A DNA stretch of 64,000 nucleotides from Octadecabacter temperatus (GCF_001187845.1 NZ_CP012160.1:310001-374000); one strand, 5' to 3'. Positions 45,117 to 55,123 are shown, numbered from the stretch's first letter. A program made the numbers and translations. Notes: generated by a model not told the origin, from the sequence alone.

Positions 45117-46472
45117 TTAGATGGCTGATGAATGCGCGACTTCGGTGCTGGAAAACGTATCAACGGAATTGGCAATGATACGCACCAATGGCTTCGCCCA
45201 ACCGTTCATTTGAAGACCATTCTTGCTGATATGGAACGCGTCCGAATAGCGCTGCATGAGCATCACGCTGATCGCGCGAATAAACGTGGCCTGTTCTGGG
45301 AATTCAGCGTTCAAGGCACTGTTGTCCAAAGCGAAGCGACATAAAAGGTCTTCAACAACCTTGGAAATAACCCCGTCACAGACGGTGAGTTTATACCCTT
45401 TATGGGCGGCCATTTGGTTTTGGTTGATCCGGTCTTGATAGGCCGAGGTCGCGACTGCGTTTTGTAGAAAACCCTGTTTGAACTTTGAGATCGCCGAAGC
45501 ACCAAACCCGATCAAAGTTTCGCACTGATCGTCCGTGTAGCCCTGAAAATTCCGACGTACGCAGCCTTCGTTCTGGGCGATTGCCAGTTTGTCGGTGGGA
45601 AGGGCGAAGTGATCGATCCCAATGGCATCATACCCTTGATTGACCAGTGTTTTCTGCGCCAGCATCGCGAGTTCAAAGCGCACTTCATTGTCTGGCAGGT
45701 CGTCTGATTTTATTAATACCTGACGTTTAGACATCCAAGGTACATGTGCATATCCGTAAATAGCCAATCGATCAGGCTTCATTGCGATGACGTGGTCCAA
45801 AGTTTCCTTGAAGCTTTCCATCGTCTGATGGGGCAGGCCGTAAAGCAAATCGAGATTAAAGGCCGCCACGCCACGCGCACGCAAGAAATCGATGACATGG
45901 TGGGTTTGTTCAAGTGATTGCGAGCGCCCGATCGCGTCCTGCACAACAGGTGCAAAGTCTTGCACGCCAAGGCTAACCCGATTGAGGCCGAAGTTAACGA
46001 GTGTCTCAAGCAACTGATCTGAGGCTTCTGTCGGATCGACTTCGACCGAAAATTCGAAGTCATCTGTTTTGGTGAAAGCACTAAAAACCTCGCTTAGAAG
46101 CAAAGACATCGTTTTGACCGACAAGATTGTTGGTGTCCCACCACCCAGATGAAGACGCGCCATGCTTACGCCCTTGGGTAGGGCGGCACGTACGGCGCGA
46201 ATTTCCGAACGTAGAAATTCAACGTATGCATCAACCGGGCGCAGCGTTTTCGTACCTTGGGTTCGACACGCGCAGAACCAGCACAAACGTTTGCAAAACG
46301 GGATGTGAATATAAACGGATATGCCTTCTTCGCCGGAAACGGCGCTCAGCCAATCTACCTGTTTGTCGTGACCAACGCCGTTTTCGAAGTGGTTTGCAGG
46401 CGGGTAGCTAGTGTAGCGCGGCACCTTTGCGTCAAATAGTCCGTGGGCGCGAAGTTGATCAATGTTTTTCAT
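45117..46472 (-). CDS. hemN: Oxygen-independent coproporphyrinogen III oxidase (radical SAM)
   Basis: A 451-residue enzyme of anaerobic haem synthesis, forming protoporphyrinogen IX. The 4Fe-4S radical SAM cluster motif CxxxCxxC is Cys60, Cys64 and Cys67 (HIPFCKRLCWFCACR); the SAM glycine-rich segment RLHLGGGTPTIL follows. The ATG at 46472 has no Shine-Dalgarno sequence. A perfect FNR box (46507-46520) is centred exactly 41.5 bases upstream of the A of the ATG, which suggests FnrL activation of a leaderless or nearly leaderless mRNA. It is divergent from fnrL. Confidence 0.93.
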   Translation of the reverse strand: MKNIDQLRAHGLFDAKVPRYTSYPPANHFENGVGHDKQVDWLSAVSGEEGISVYIHIPFCKRLCWFCACRTQGTKTLRPVDAYVEFLRSEIRAVRAALPKGVSMARLHLGGGTPTILSVKTMSLLLSEVFSAFTKTDDFEFSVEVDPTEASDQLLETLVNFGLNRVSLGVQDFAPVVQDAIGRSQSLEQTHHVIDFLRARGVAAFNLDLLYGLPHQTMESFKETLDHVIAMKPDRLAIYGYAHVPWMSKRQVLIKSDDLPDNEVRFELAMLAQKTLVNQGYDAIGIDHFALPTDKLAIAQNEGCVRRNFQGYTDDQCETLIGFGASAISKFKQGFLQNAVATSAYQDRINQNQMAAHKGYKLTVCDGVISKVVEDLLCRFALDNSALNAEFPEQATFIRAISVMLMQRYSDAFHISKNGLQMNGWAKPLVRIIANSVDTFSSTEVAHSSAI

Positions 46473-46506
46473 GAGCGTACTAAGGATGTGAAAAGGCGAA
46501 TTTGCC

Positions 46507-46520
46507 TTGATACAGATCAA
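46507..46520. promoter_or_regulatory. FNR box between hemN and fnrL
   Basis: TTGAT-ACAG-ATCAA, a perfect FNR/FnrL consensus. It is centred 41.5 bases from the hemN start codon and covers bases 7-20 upstream of the fnrL ATG, so it could activate hemN and repress fnrL itself. Confidence 0.88.
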
Positions 46521-46526
46521 AGAATC

Positions 46527-47276
46527 ATGAGCTTACCTAAGAAAATGAACATTCCGTTGGTCGCGCCGATCAAATGTAGCCAATGCCCGATCCGGCATCG
46601 GGCTGTTTGTGCGCGTTGTGATGATGATGAGCTTCTGCTTCTTGAAAGCATGAAAACCTACCGGAGTTTTGCGGCGGGTGACGTTATCTTGTGGCGTGGC
46701 GAACCTCTTGAGTTTGTTGCGTCCGTAGTTTCCGGCGTTGCGACCCTATCCAAAACGATGGAAGACGGGCGTACCCAAATGGTTGGCTTGTTGCTCCCAT
46801 CGGATTTCATTGGCCGTCCGGGCAGAGAGCAGATCGATTTTGATGTTACTGCAACTGTTGATGTGACGCTGTGCTGTTTTGATCGCGCGCGGTTTGAGAA
46901 ATTGGTTAACGAAACGCCCCACATTGCCCAGCGCCTAATGGAATTGGCTTTGGACGAGCTTGATGCGGCACGTGACTGGATGTTGTTGCTGGGCCGCAAA
47001 ACTGCCCGAGAAAAGATCGCGACCTTTATTGAAATGCTCGCGCGGCGCTCAAGCCATGGACTGGACGGAAGCAGCGATGTCATCGACCTTCATATGACGC
47101 GCGATCAGATCGCAAACTACCTTGGCCTGACGTTAGAAACGGTAAGCCGCCAGTTTAGCGCGCTTAAGAAAGACGGCGTTATTGGTTTCACGGATAGAAA
47201 GCACTTTACCGTAGAAGACATGGCCGCCCTGCAAGAAGAGACGGGCGACGATGCAGATGGCGGCGTCGTTTATTAA
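46527..47276 (+). CDS. fnrL: FnrL, oxygen-sensing CRP/FNR family regulator
   Basis: A 249-residue regulator with an N-terminal 4Fe-4S sensor of four Cys, CxxCx7CxxC at Cys17, 20, 28 and 31 (IKCSQCPIRHRAVCARC), a cyclic-nucleotide-like domain, and a C-terminal helix-turn-helix with ETVSRQFSALKKDGVI, the E-x-x-S-R of FNR DNA recognition. Cluster loss by oxygen is expected to inactivate it. I chose the ATG at 46527; a second ATG at 46545 also fits. It is flanked by FNR boxes and stands between hemN and ccoNOQP, the classical FnrL neighbourhood. Confidence 0.94.
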   Translation: MSLPKKMNIPLVAPIKCSQCPIRHRAVCARCDDDELLLLESMKTYRSFAAGDVILWRGEPLEFVASVVSGVATLSKTMEDGRTQMVGLLLPSDFIGRPGREQIDFDVTATVDVTLCCFDRARFEKLVNETPHIAQRLMELALDELDAARDWMLLLGRKTAREKIATFIEMLARRSSHGLDGSSDVIDLHMTRDQIANYLGLTLETVSRQFSALKKDGVIGFTDRKHFTVEDMAALQEETGDDADGGVVY

Positions 47277-47301
47277 CGCATCTAGCCATTTTCACGTTTG
47301 C

Positions 47302-47315
47302 TTGATTTAGATCAA
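47302..47315 (+). promoter_or_regulatory. FNR box upstream of ccoN
   Basis: TTGAT-TTAG-ATCAA. A class II site would put the transcript start near 47350, with TCTAAA (47337-47342) as a fair -10 element, and a leader of about 46 bases before ccoN. Confidence 0.88.
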
Positions 47316-47395
47316 AGAGCACTTAAGTAAGCACGTTCTAAAAGACCCTAACCATCGGGGGCATTTTGCCTCTAATTCGTTGTTAGGGATTCTCT

Positions 47396-49012
47396 ATGAA
47401 CTATTTGAAGCTCGTTATTCTCGGCCTTGTCACGCTCTTTGCCGCTATCGCGACGAACTGGGCCCATGACTTGGCTTATCAGGTTCATGCGCTGCTGATT
47501 ATGCTTGTGGCAGCCGGTATGTTTATCTGGGTGCTTCGGCGCACTGATGAACCACCAAAAGTTGACAGTCCCTCGGCGGTCTATTTTGACGGGGTCATCC
47601 GGGCTGGCGTTATCGCGACGGCATTTTGGGGCATCGCAGGGTTCTTGGTCGGTACATTTATTGCCTTCCAGCTGGCGTTTCCCGCACTGAACTTCGAATT
47701 TCTTCAGGGTTTCGGCAACTTTGGCCGCCTACGCCCGCTGCACACCAGTGCGGTGATTTTTGCGTTTGGTGGTAACGCCTTGATCGCGACGTCCTTCTAC
47801 GTCGTTCAGCGCACAAGCGCTGTTCGTCTTTGGGGTGGTAACACAGCATGGTTCGTCTTCTGGGGTTACCAGTTGTTCATCGTGTTGGCCGCAACTGGCT
47901 ACCTGATGGGTGCCACGCAATCTAAAGAATACGCAGAGCCTGAGTGGTACGTTGATATCTGGCTGACCATCGTTTGGGTAACCTACCTTGCCGTCTACCT
48001 CGGCACGATCGTGAAGCGCCGCGAAAAGCATATCTATGTGGCCAACTGGTTCTTCCTGAGCTTCATCATTACCGTGGCGATGCTGCACTTGGTCAACAAC
48101 CTATCCATTCCGGTGTCCATCTGGGGTAGCAAATCTGTGCAGGTCTTCTCTGGCGTGCAAGACGCAATGACCCAGTGGTGGTACGGCCATAACGCCGTTG
48201 GTTTCTTCCTGACTGCGGGCTTCCTTGGCATGATGTACTACTTCGTGCCAAAGCAGGCTGGCCGTCCGGTTTATTCCTACAAACTGTCGATCATCCACTT
48301 CTGGGCGCTGATCTTCCTTTATATCTGGGCTGGTCCACACCACTTGCACTACACCGCGTTGCCTGATTGGGCGTCTACGCTTGGTATGGTGTTCTCCATC
48401 GTCCTTTGGATGCCGAGCTGGGGTGGTATGATCAACGGTCTGATGACGCTGCAAGGCGCGTGGGACAAGTTGCGCACCGATCCAATCATGCGGATGTTCG
48501 TTCTGTCCCTTGGTTTCTACGGCATGTCCACATTCGAGGGCCCGATGATGTCGATCCGTGCAGTGAACTCGCTGAGCCACTACACCGACTGGACTATTGG
48601 TCACGTACACTCCGGCGCACTTGGCTGGAACGGCATGATCACATTCGGCGCAATCTACTTCCTGACACCAAAACTTTGGGGCCGTGAAAAGATGTATTCG
48701 ATGTCCGCAATCAACTGGCACTTCTGGCTCGCGACACTGGGCATCGTTCTTTACGCCTCAAGCATGTGGGTCACTGGTATCATGGAAGGTTTGATGTGGC
48801 GCGAGGTCGATGACCAAGGCTTCCTCGTCAACTCCTTCGCAGACACCGTATCGGCTAAGTTTCCGATGTATGTGGTCCGCGGTCTGGGTGGCGTAATGTT
48901 CCTCTCTGGTGCGCTGATTATGTGCTGGAACATGTGGATGACAATTCGTGGGGCGAAACCGGCAACGGTTTCCCTCCCATCCGCCAAATCTAACGCCGTT
49001 CCGGCTGAATAA
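47396..49012 (+). CDS. ccoN: Cytochrome cbb3 oxidase subunit I
   Basis: A 538-residue membrane protein with about 12-14 helices holding haem b and the high-spin haem/Cu site where oxygen is reduced. His ligands are visible in [28 protein letters not shown] (the Cu/Tyr region) and [13 protein letters not shown]. The family segments [11 protein letters not shown] and TDWTIGH carry later His. First gene of ccoNOQP; its ribosome site GTTAGGGATTCT precedes the ATG. Confidence 0.96.
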   Translation: MNYLKLVILGLVTLFAAIATNWAHDLAYQVHALLIMLVAAGMFIWVLRRTDEPPKVDSPSAVYFDGVIRAGVIATAFWGIAGFLVGTFIAFQLAFPALNFEFLQGFGNFGRLRPLHTSAVIFAFGGNALIATSFYVVQRTSAVRLWGGNTAWFVFWGYQLFIVLAATGYLMGATQSKEYAEPEWYVDIWLTIVWVTYLAVYLGTIVKRREKHIYVANWFFLSFIITVAMLHLVNNLSIPVSIWGSKSVQVFSGVQDAMTQWWYGHNAVGFFLTAGFLGMMYYFVPKQAGRPVYSYKLSIIHFWALIFLYIWAGPHHLHYTALPDWASTLGMVFSIVLWMPSWGGMINGLMTLQGAWDKLRTDPIMRMFVLSLGFYGMSTFEGPMMSIRAVNSLSHYTDWTIGHVHSGALGWNGMITFGAIYFLTPKLWGREKMYSMSAINWHFWLATLGIVLYASSMWVTGIMEGLMWREVDDQGFLVNSFADTVSAKFPMYVVRGLGGVMFLSGALIMCWNMWMTIRGAKPATVSLPSAKSNAVPAE

Positions 49013-49023
49013 GGAGCCGACAA

Positions 49024-49749
49024 ATGGGTATCTTAGAAAAACACGCCATCCTCGAAAAAAGCCCGACATTGCTTTTCGCATTCTCACTTGTCGTGGTCAC
49101 CATCGGGGGCATTGTTGAAATTGCACCTTTGTTCTGGCTTGAAAACACAATCGAGGAAGTAGAGGGCGTTCGCCCGTACACCCCGCTTGAGCTGACAGGC
49201 CGCGACATCTACGTGCGCGAAGGTTGCTATGTTTGCCACAGCCAGATGATCCGCCCGATGCGCGACGAAGTTGAGCGTTACGGTCACTACTCACTGGCGG
49301 CCGAAAGCATGTACGACCATCCGTTCCAGTGGGGGTCCAAACGTACCGGACCTGACTTGGCGCGTGTCGGTCAGCGTTACTCGGATGCTTGGCATGTAGA
49401 CCACCTTGTGGATCCTCAGTCCGTTGTTCCAGAAAGCATCATGCCGAAATACGGCTTCCTCTTGAACACTGAGATCGAGGGTGAGCACATTGAAGCATTG
49501 CTGAGAACGCACCGTTTTGTCGGAGTTCCGTACTCTGACGAGGATATTGAGCAAGCCAGCGCGGACTTTATGGTTCAGGTTGACCCGTTCGGCGATTGGG
49601 ATGGCCTTCTTGAACGCTATCCAGGTGCGGCTGTGTCCAACTTTGACGGCCAACCGGAATTGACCGAAATGGACGCATTGATCGCCTACTTGCAGGTCTT
49701 GGGCACCATGGTCGACTTCTCAACCTTCACTCCAGACGCAAGCCGATAG
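49024..49749 (+). CDS. ccoO: Cytochrome cbb3 oxidase subunit II (mono-haem)
   Basis: A 241-residue protein with one N-terminal membrane anchor and a periplasmic cytochrome c domain. The haem motif is CYVCH (Cys68, Cys71, His72, in [14 protein letters not shown]); the axial Met is in SIMPKYGFL. It passes electrons from CcoP to CcoN. It follows ccoN by 11 bases with AAGGAGCC as ribosome site. Confidence 0.95.
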   Translation: MGILEKHAILEKSPTLLFAFSLVVVTIGGIVEIAPLFWLENTIEEVEGVRPYTPLELTGRDIYVREGCYVCHSQMIRPMRDEVERYGHYSLAAESMYDHPFQWGSKRTGPDLARVGQRYSDAWHVDHLVDPQSVVPESIMPKYGFLLNTEIEGEHIEALLRTHRFVGVPYSDEDIEQASADFMVQVDPFGDWDGLLERYPGAAVSNFDGQPELTEMDALIAYLQVLGTMVDFSTFTPDASR

Positions 49750-49758
49750 GGGGAGAGC

Positions 49759-49992
49759 ATGGAAACCTACACCTTTATGCGTGAACTCGCGGACAGCTGG
49801 GTCTTGCTGGCAATGTTCGGCTTCTTCCTTGGAGCTGCCGCTTGGGCTTTCTTGCCGAGCCAAAAAAACGCGCGCGAGGACGCAAGCCTCATTCCGTTTC
49901 GCAATGAGAATGGACCAAAGGCAAACGGCGCAGACGACCTGAGTGCCGACGAGAAAAAGAGTATCCAATTGAAAGGGCTTGATAATGTCTGA
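49759..49992 (+). CDS. ccoQ: Cytochrome cbb3 oxidase subunit IV (CcoQ/FixQ)
   Basis: A 77-residue single-helix subunit. The helix (residues 12-33) is followed by a hydrophilic tail with PSQKNAREDASLIPF. CcoQ is thought to stabilise the complex. It overlaps ccoP by eight bases. Confidence 0.88.
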   Translation: METYTFMRELADSWVLLAMFGFFLGAAAWAFLPSQKNAREDASLIPFRNENGPKANGADDLSADEKKSIQLKGLDNV

Positions 49993-50848
49993 ACGCAAAA
50001 TTGACGACGAAACCGGCGTTGAGACAACTGGCCATAGCTGGGACGGTATCGAAGAGCTGAACAACCCGCTGCCACGTTGGTGGCTCTGGACGCTTTATGC
50101 CTGCATCGTTTGGGCAATGTGTTACACGATTGCCTACCCTGCATGGCCGATGATTTCAGGCGCGACGCAGGGCATGTTGGGGTTTTCAACCCGTGGGCAA
50201 GTTGCCGCTGATATCGTTGATCACGAAGCAAAAAACGAAGCGCTTGTTGCTGAGTTGGTTGCGGCCGATCTTACGACCCTTCCGCCGTCCAGTGACTTGC
50301 ATCGTTACGCGGTGGCACGTGGTGGGTCGGTCTTCCGCGCGCAATGTAGCCAGTGTCATGGTTCTGGTGCTGCTGGCGCTGTCGGATATCCGAACCTATT
50401 GGACAACGATTGGCTCTGGGGTGGGGATATCGAAAACATCTCTGCAACGATTACGCACGGTGTTCGCAATGACACGGATCTTGATGCGCGTTATTCCGAG
50501 ATGCCTGCTTACGGTGATATTTTCGCAGAAGAAGAAATCGAAGCGGTTGTCGAGTTTGTCGCAAGCCTGTCGTCGACCGAGTTTGACACGGATCTTGCGC
50601 AAGTTGGTTCCGAATTGTTCTTGGACAACTGCGCAGCATGTCACGGCGACGAAGGCCTTGGTGACCAAATGCTTGGTGCACCAAACCTCGCCGATGCGAT
50701 TTGGCTTTACGGCGGTGATCGCGACACCCTCGCTGAGACTGTAACCAACGCACGCTTCGGTGTGATGCCTGCATGGGGCCAACGTCTGAGCGATGTCGAT
50801 GTCCGTGCCGTGTCTGTTTACGTTCACGCCCTTGGTGGCGGCGAGTAG
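49985..50848 (+). CDS. ccoP: Cytochrome cbb3 oxidase subunit III (di-haem)
   Basis: A 287-residue subunit with an N-terminal hydrophobic pair (about 31-58) and two cytochrome c domains: haem motifs CSQCH (121-125) and CAACH (216-220). It receives electrons from cytochrome c or the bc1 complex. The segment DGIEELNNPLPRWW is the family signature before the first helix. The ATG at 49985 lies inside ccoQ; a TTG two codons earlier is also in frame. Confidence 0.95.
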   Translation: MSERKIDDETGVETTGHSWDGIEELNNPLPRWWLWTLYACIVWAMCYTIAYPAWPMISGATQGMLGFSTRGQVAADIVDHEAKNEALVAELVAADLTTLPPSSDLHRYAVARGGSVFRAQCSQCHGSGAAGAVGYPNLLDNDWLWGGDIENISATITHGVRNDTDLDARYSEMPAYGDIFAEEEIEAVVEFVASLSSTEFDTDLAQVGSELFLDNCAACHGDEGLGDQMLGAPNLADAIWLYGGDRDTLAETVTNARFGVMPAWGQRLSDVDVRAVSVYVHALGGGE

Positions 50849-50948
50849 CCAGCGCTTTATCTGAATATAGGCCATCCAATCTGCGAAGGTTGGGTGGCTT
50901 ATCTCATTCGAAAGCTTTCGAGTGAATTTTTTTTGGCGTTGGCGTTGG

Positions 50949-50962
50949 TTGATGCAGATCAA
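50949..50962 (+). promoter_or_regulatory. FNR box upstream of ccoG
   Basis: TTGAT-GCAG-ATCAA, perfect consensus. A class II arrangement would place the transcript start near 50997, with TACTAA (50985-50990) as -10, about 20 bases before ccoG. This gives ccoGHIS its own oxygen-controlled promoter. Confidence 0.88.
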
Positions 50963-51016
50963 AGCCGCCGTTCGTATGCGGCGGTACTAAACTGGTGTCG
51001 CCACAGGAATCAGTAA

Positions 51017-52423
51017 ATGTCAGACCGCCCACTTTACGCCCCACAAGAACCGATCTTCCCGCGTCGGGTCTCCGGAAAGTTTCGGAACCTGAAATGGGTG
51101 ATCATGGCCGTCACATTGGGGATTTATTACCTCACACCATGGATCCGTTGGGATCGTGGGCCAAATCTTCCTGACCAAGCGGTTCTGGTTGATATGGCGA
51201 GCCGCCGTTTTTACTTCTTCTGGATCGAAATTTGGCCGCATGAATTCTATTTCGTCGCGGGCCTCCTCATTATGGCAGGCTTGGGGCTGTTTCTATTTAC
51301 CTCGGCCCTTGGTCGCGTTTGGTGTGGCTATACTTGCCCGCAAACTGTTTGGACCGATCTTTTCATTCTCGTTGAACGTTGGATCGAAGGCGATCGAAAC
51401 GCACGTGTGCGTCTTTACCGTGGAAAATGGGATGTCCGTAAATGGCGCCTGCGCCTGACGAAGTGGTTTACTTGGCTGCTGATCGCCATCGCCACTGGCG
51501 GGGCTTGGGTGTTCTACTTCACTGACGCACCAACGCTTCTCGTAAACCTGTTGAACTTCACCGCACACCCTGCGGCTTACATGACGATTGCCGCTTTGAC
51601 GGCCACGACATTCGTGTTCGGTGGCTTCATGCGAGAGCAAGTGTGTATCTATATGTGTCCTTGGCCGCGCATTCAGGCCGCCATGATGGACCCGGATACG
51701 ATTACTGTGGCCTACCGCGAATGGCGCGGTGAGGAGCGCGGCAAGAAGCACGAAAACAAGTCGGGCGATTGTATCGATTGCATGGCCTGTGTGAACGTTT
51801 GCCCAATGGGTATCGACATCCGCGATGGGCAGCAGATGGAATGCATCACTTGCGCGTTATGCATTGATGCCTGTGACGATGTCATGGACAAAATCGGCAA
51901 GCCGCGTGGCTTGATTGACTACATCGCCTTGTCTGATGAACCTGCTGAACGCGCAGGCGAGCCACCTGCGCCACTTCTGAAAAAGATTTTGCGCCCACGC
52001 ACAATTATCTACACCGCAATCTGGTCGGCGATCGGCCTTGCGCTTCTTTATGCGCTGTTTGTTCGCTCTGATATTGAGCTGACTGTCAGCCCCGTGCGCA
52101 ACCCGACCTATGTTCTGCAACCTGACGGTGCCGTTCGTAACATTTACGATGTTCGCTTGCGCAACAAAGCTGGGGACGATCGTGTCTTCCACATCAGCCT
52201 CACCAGTGATGAAATTTTACGGATTGAGCTTGAGGGCCGTGGTGGCCAGCGCAACTTGGTTGTTCCGGCTGATACGACCATCCTGCAACGGGTCTATGTA
52301 ACGGCAAGACCGCAAGACCCTGCTTCATCTACCGACACCACCGCGCTGCGGCTTTGGGTCGAAGACGTTGACGCCGACATTCGCGCCAGCCAATCTACGA
52401 CCTTCAACGGAAGGGTTCAGTAA
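51017..52423 (+). CDS. ccoG: Cytochrome c oxidase accessory protein CcoG (FixG), ferredoxin-like
   Basis: A 468-residue membrane protein with about five helices and a cytoplasmic two-cluster 4Fe-4S domain (GDCIDCMACVNVCPMGIDI and MECITCALCIDACDD, around residues 250-290). CcoG acts in copper delivery to the cbb3 site, with copper(II) reduction proposed. Early Cys pairs (VWCGYTCPQTVW and YMCPWPRIQAAMMD) are also conserved. It starts 54 bases after the FNR box and overlaps ccoH by one base. Confidence 0.94.
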   Translation: MSDRPLYAPQEPIFPRRVSGKFRNLKWVIMAVTLGIYYLTPWIRWDRGPNLPDQAVLVDMASRRFYFFWIEIWPHEFYFVAGLLIMAGLGLFLFTSALGRVWCGYTCPQTVWTDLFILVERWIEGDRNARVRLYRGKWDVRKWRLRLTKWFTWLLIAIATGGAWVFYFTDAPTLLVNLLNFTAHPAAYMTIAALTATTFVFGGFMREQVCIYMCPWPRIQAAMMDPDTITVAYREWRGEERGKKHENKSGDCIDCMACVNVCPMGIDIRDGQQMECITCALCIDACDDVMDKIGKPRGLIDYIALSDEPAERAGEPPAPLLKKILRPRTIIYTAIWSAIGLALLYALFVRSDIELTVSPVRNPTYVLQPDGAVRNIYDVRLRNKAGDDRVFHISLTSDEILRIELEGRGGQRNLVVPADTTILQRVYVTARPQDPASSTDTTALRLWVEDVDADIRASQSTTFNGRVQ

Positions 52424-52872
52424 TGACTGAGATCAAAGGCTGGCATGTGCTTGCAGGCTTCGGCGCTGCATTCGGCATCATTATCGCCGTAAACCTCACA
52501 TTGGCGTATCAAGCGGTTCGTACATTCCCTGGTTTGGAAGTCAAAAACTCCTACGTCGCTGGTCAAGTGTTTGACGAGAATCGTGCTGCCCAAGAGGCCC
52601 TCGGTTGGGACGTCACCGCAGAACTGGATGGCGACAACCTATCTTTGGTGATCCTTGAGAACGGGACACCAATCTCGCCCGAAATCGAGCAAGCTACATT
52701 TGGCCGTGCAACCCACGTGGGTCAGGACCAAATTCCTGACTTTGTTTTCGATGGTGATGCCCTGCGCGCAGTAATTGAAGGTGGTGATGGCAACTGGAAC
52801 CTGCGTCTGAAAGCGCGTTCCGCAGATGGCACACTGTTTGAACAACGCATCATCGTACGGGTCGTGTCATGA
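52423..52872 (+). CDS. ccoH: FixH family protein CcoH
   Basis: A 149-residue protein with one N-terminal helix (about 7-29) and a periplasmic beta-rich domain, beginning IKGWHVLAGFGAAFG and continuing VFDENRAAQEALGWDVTAEL. CcoH is a cbb3 assembly factor. Overlaps ccoG by one base and ccoI by four. Confidence 0.88.
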   Translation: MTEIKGWHVLAGFGAAFGIIIAVNLTLAYQAVRTFPGLEVKNSYVAGQVFDENRAAQEALGWDVTAELDGDNLSLVILENGTPISPEIEQATFGRATHVGQDQIPDFVFDGDALRAVIEGGDGNWNLRLKARSADGTLFEQRIIVRVVS

Positions 52873-54986
52873 TTTCTGCATGCCCAGCTTGCTCCGCGGT
52901 TCCACTCGCAGAAGAGGTCGCAGCTGGACCGGGCGTGCAATATTCCCTGCCGACAATTCACTGCGCTGCCTGCATCGGCAAAATCGAACGCGGGTTAAGT
53001 CAGGTTTCTGGCGTGCGTTCGGTACGGGTTAACCTGTCTTTGAAACGGTTGACTGTTGAGGGCTCCGTTGACCCGAGCCTAATCGAAAAGGAATTGGCGA
53101 ATTTAGGTTTTGAAGCCTATCCGCTGGACCTTCAGGCGCTCACTGCCGCGCGTGACGATATTGGGCGCACGTTGCTGGTGCGACTTGCGGTCGCCGGTTT
53201 TGCCATGATGAACGTCATGTTGCTGTCGGTTGCGGTTTGGTCCGGCGCAAGTGACGCGACCCGCGATCTGTTCCATTTAATTTCGGCGATGATCGCTTTG
53301 CCTGTCGTCGCTTATTCCGGGCAGCCGTTCTTTCAAAATGCGTGGTCCGCGCTGCGGGTGAAACGCCTGAACATGGACGTTCCTATTTCGCTGGCGATTT
53401 TGCTGGCTGCTGGGATGTCGCTGTTTGAAACCTTGAACGGCGGTGTGCACGCATATTTTGACGCCGCGCTGTCGCTTACGTTCTTCCTGTTGATCGGCCG
53501 TTACATGGATCACCAGACTCGCTCTGCGGCACGGTCCGCGGCTAAGGAACTGACAGCGCTGGAAGTCCAAACCGCGGAACGCATCACACCGAGCGGAACC
53601 CAAACCGTTAGCACCATGAGCCTCAACATCGGGGATGCAATTCTGGTCCCATCTGGCGCGCGTGTCCCAGTTGATGGGGTTCTGACATCGCCAAAGGCGT
53701 TGATGGATCGCGCACTTTTGACCGGTGAAAGTGCCGCTGTTTCTGTGCAAAGCGGAGACGCATTGCAAGCTGGTGAAATCAACCTCAGCGGCCCATTCAA
53801 AATCCGTGCGACTGCCGTGGGTGAGGACACATCGTTGCGCCGCATGGCCTCGCTGATTGAGACTGCCGAGAATGGCCGCAACAGCTACACCGCATTGGCT
53901 GATCGCGCGGCGCAAATTTACGCGCCTGCCGTTCACCTGCTTTCATTCATCGCGTTCCTTGGTTGGGCCTTCGCAACCGGCGATATTCGCCATGCTCTAA
54001 ACATTGCGATTGCAGTTCTGATCATCACATGTCCCTGTGCGCTTGGGCTTGCGGTTCCGGCTGTCTCAACCGCTGCTGTCAGCCGTTTGTTTTCCGCAGG
54101 TTTCCTAGTGAAGCACACCACCGCGCTTGAGCGTCTGGCCGAGGTTGATCACATCGTGTTCGATAAAACCGGAACGCTCACCACGCCCGCGCTCGTCGGG
54201 CTTGATGGACTTAGTGACGCTAAGAAATCTATTGCCAAAGCGCTCGCACAGTCATCGCACCATCCGTTGTCAAAGGCGCTTACTGTTGGGCTGCCAGACG
54301 TTCTGCCAGCCTCACTTGTCGATATCGAAGAAATCGCAGGGCAGGGTGTTGAAGGCAAATTCGATGGCCAACCTGTACGGCTTGGCCGAGGCGAATGGTT
54401 AGGTGCTGATTTTACAGGATTGGGTATCAAAGTTGGAACTGCACACGCCGTTCAAATCGAAGCACAAGATCACGTTCGGGAAGGTGTCGAAGACGCGCTG
54501 GAAGGTTTGAACCTCCCTTGCGAGATTATCACAGGCGATGCAAAGAAACCTGCAACCCAATTGGCAGAACAACTGTCCCTTCCCGTAACCTATCAAGCAC
54601 GCCCAGAAGACAAATTGATGCGTCTTAATGCATTGGCCGATCAAGGGCACAATGTCTTGATGGTTGGTGATGGGTTGAATGACACTGCCGCGCTGGCGTC
54701 CGCGCATGCTTCGATCGCACCGTCTTCCGCACTCGAAGCATCACGCAACGCTGCCGATGTGGTAGCTCTGCGTGAGACATTTGCAGACCTGCCGCTGGTG
54801 CTGGCCGTCGCTAAAGCGACCCGCAAGCTGTCTACCCAAAACTTCGCCATCGCTGCTGTCTACAACATGATCGCGGTTCCAATTGCTTTGGCAGGCTTCG
54901 CGACCCCATTGGCTGCGGCCCTTGCAATGTCGGTGTCGTCAATTACCGTGTTGCTCAATTCCCAAAGGATGAGGTTCGTGCGATGA
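52869..54986 (+). CDS. ccoI: Copper-translocating P-type ATPase CcoI (FixI)
   Basis: A 705-residue P1B-type ATPase feeding copper into cbb3 oxidase. In order: an N-terminal metal-binding domain with CAAC (Cys32-Cys35), the helix pair, ALMDRALLTGESAAV (TGE, actuator), the CPC membrane metal site (Cys388-Pro-Cys390), the phosphorylation loop DKTGTLT (from about residue 432), SSHHPLS, and the hinge VGDGLNDTAAL. The ATG overlaps ccoH and its end overlaps ccoS by four bases. Confidence 0.95.
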   Translation: MISACPACSAVPLAEEVAAGPGVQYSLPTIHCAACIGKIERGLSQVSGVRSVRVNLSLKRLTVEGSVDPSLIEKELANLGFEAYPLDLQALTAARDDIGRTLLVRLAVAGFAMMNVMLLSVAVWSGASDATRDLFHLISAMIALPVVAYSGQPFFQNAWSALRVKRLNMDVPISLAILLAAGMSLFETLNGGVHAYFDAALSLTFFLLIGRYMDHQTRSAARSAAKELTALEVQTAERITPSGTQTVSTMSLNIGDAILVPSGARVPVDGVLTSPKALMDRALLTGESAAVSVQSGDALQAGEINLSGPFKIRATAVGEDTSLRRMASLIETAENGRNSYTALADRAAQIYAPAVHLLSFIAFLGWAFATGDIRHALNIAIAVLIITCPCALGLAVPAVSTAAVSRLFSAGFLVKHTTALERLAEVDHIVFDKTGTLTTPALVGLDGLSDAKKSIAKALAQSSHHPLSKALTVGLPDVLPASLVDIEEIAGQGVEGKFDGQPVRLGRGEWLGADFTGLGIKVGTAHAVQIEAQDHVREGVEDALEGLNLPCEIITGDAKKPATQLAEQLSLPVTYQARPEDKLMRLNALADQGHNVLMVGDGLNDTAALASAHASIAPSSALEASRNAADVVALRETFADLPLVLAVAKATRKLSTQNFAIAAVYNMIAVPIALAGFATPLAAALAMSVSSITVLLNSQRMRFVR

Positions 54987-55123
54987 ATGTGCTTGTGATT
55001 TTGATCCCCGTTTCCCTGATTTTGGGTGCAATCGGGCTTACGGCCTTCCTTTGGACTGTACGTTCCGATCAGTACGACGACGACAAAGGCAACGCTGCCC
55101 GTATCTTGCTGGATGATGATTAG
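54983..55123 (+). CDS. ccoS: Cytochrome cbb3 oxidase assembly protein CcoS
   Basis: A 46-residue protein: one N-terminal membrane helix (MNVLVILIPVSLILGAIGL) then FLWTVRSDQYDDDKGNAARI and an acidic end. This is the CcoS/FixS family, needed for cofactor insertion into cbb3. ATG overlaps the ccoI stop (ATGA). It ends the operon 18 bases from the convergent sit genes, with no terminator seen. Confidence 0.9.
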   Translation: MNVLVILIPVSLILGAIGLTAFLWTVRSDQYDDDKGNAARILLDDD

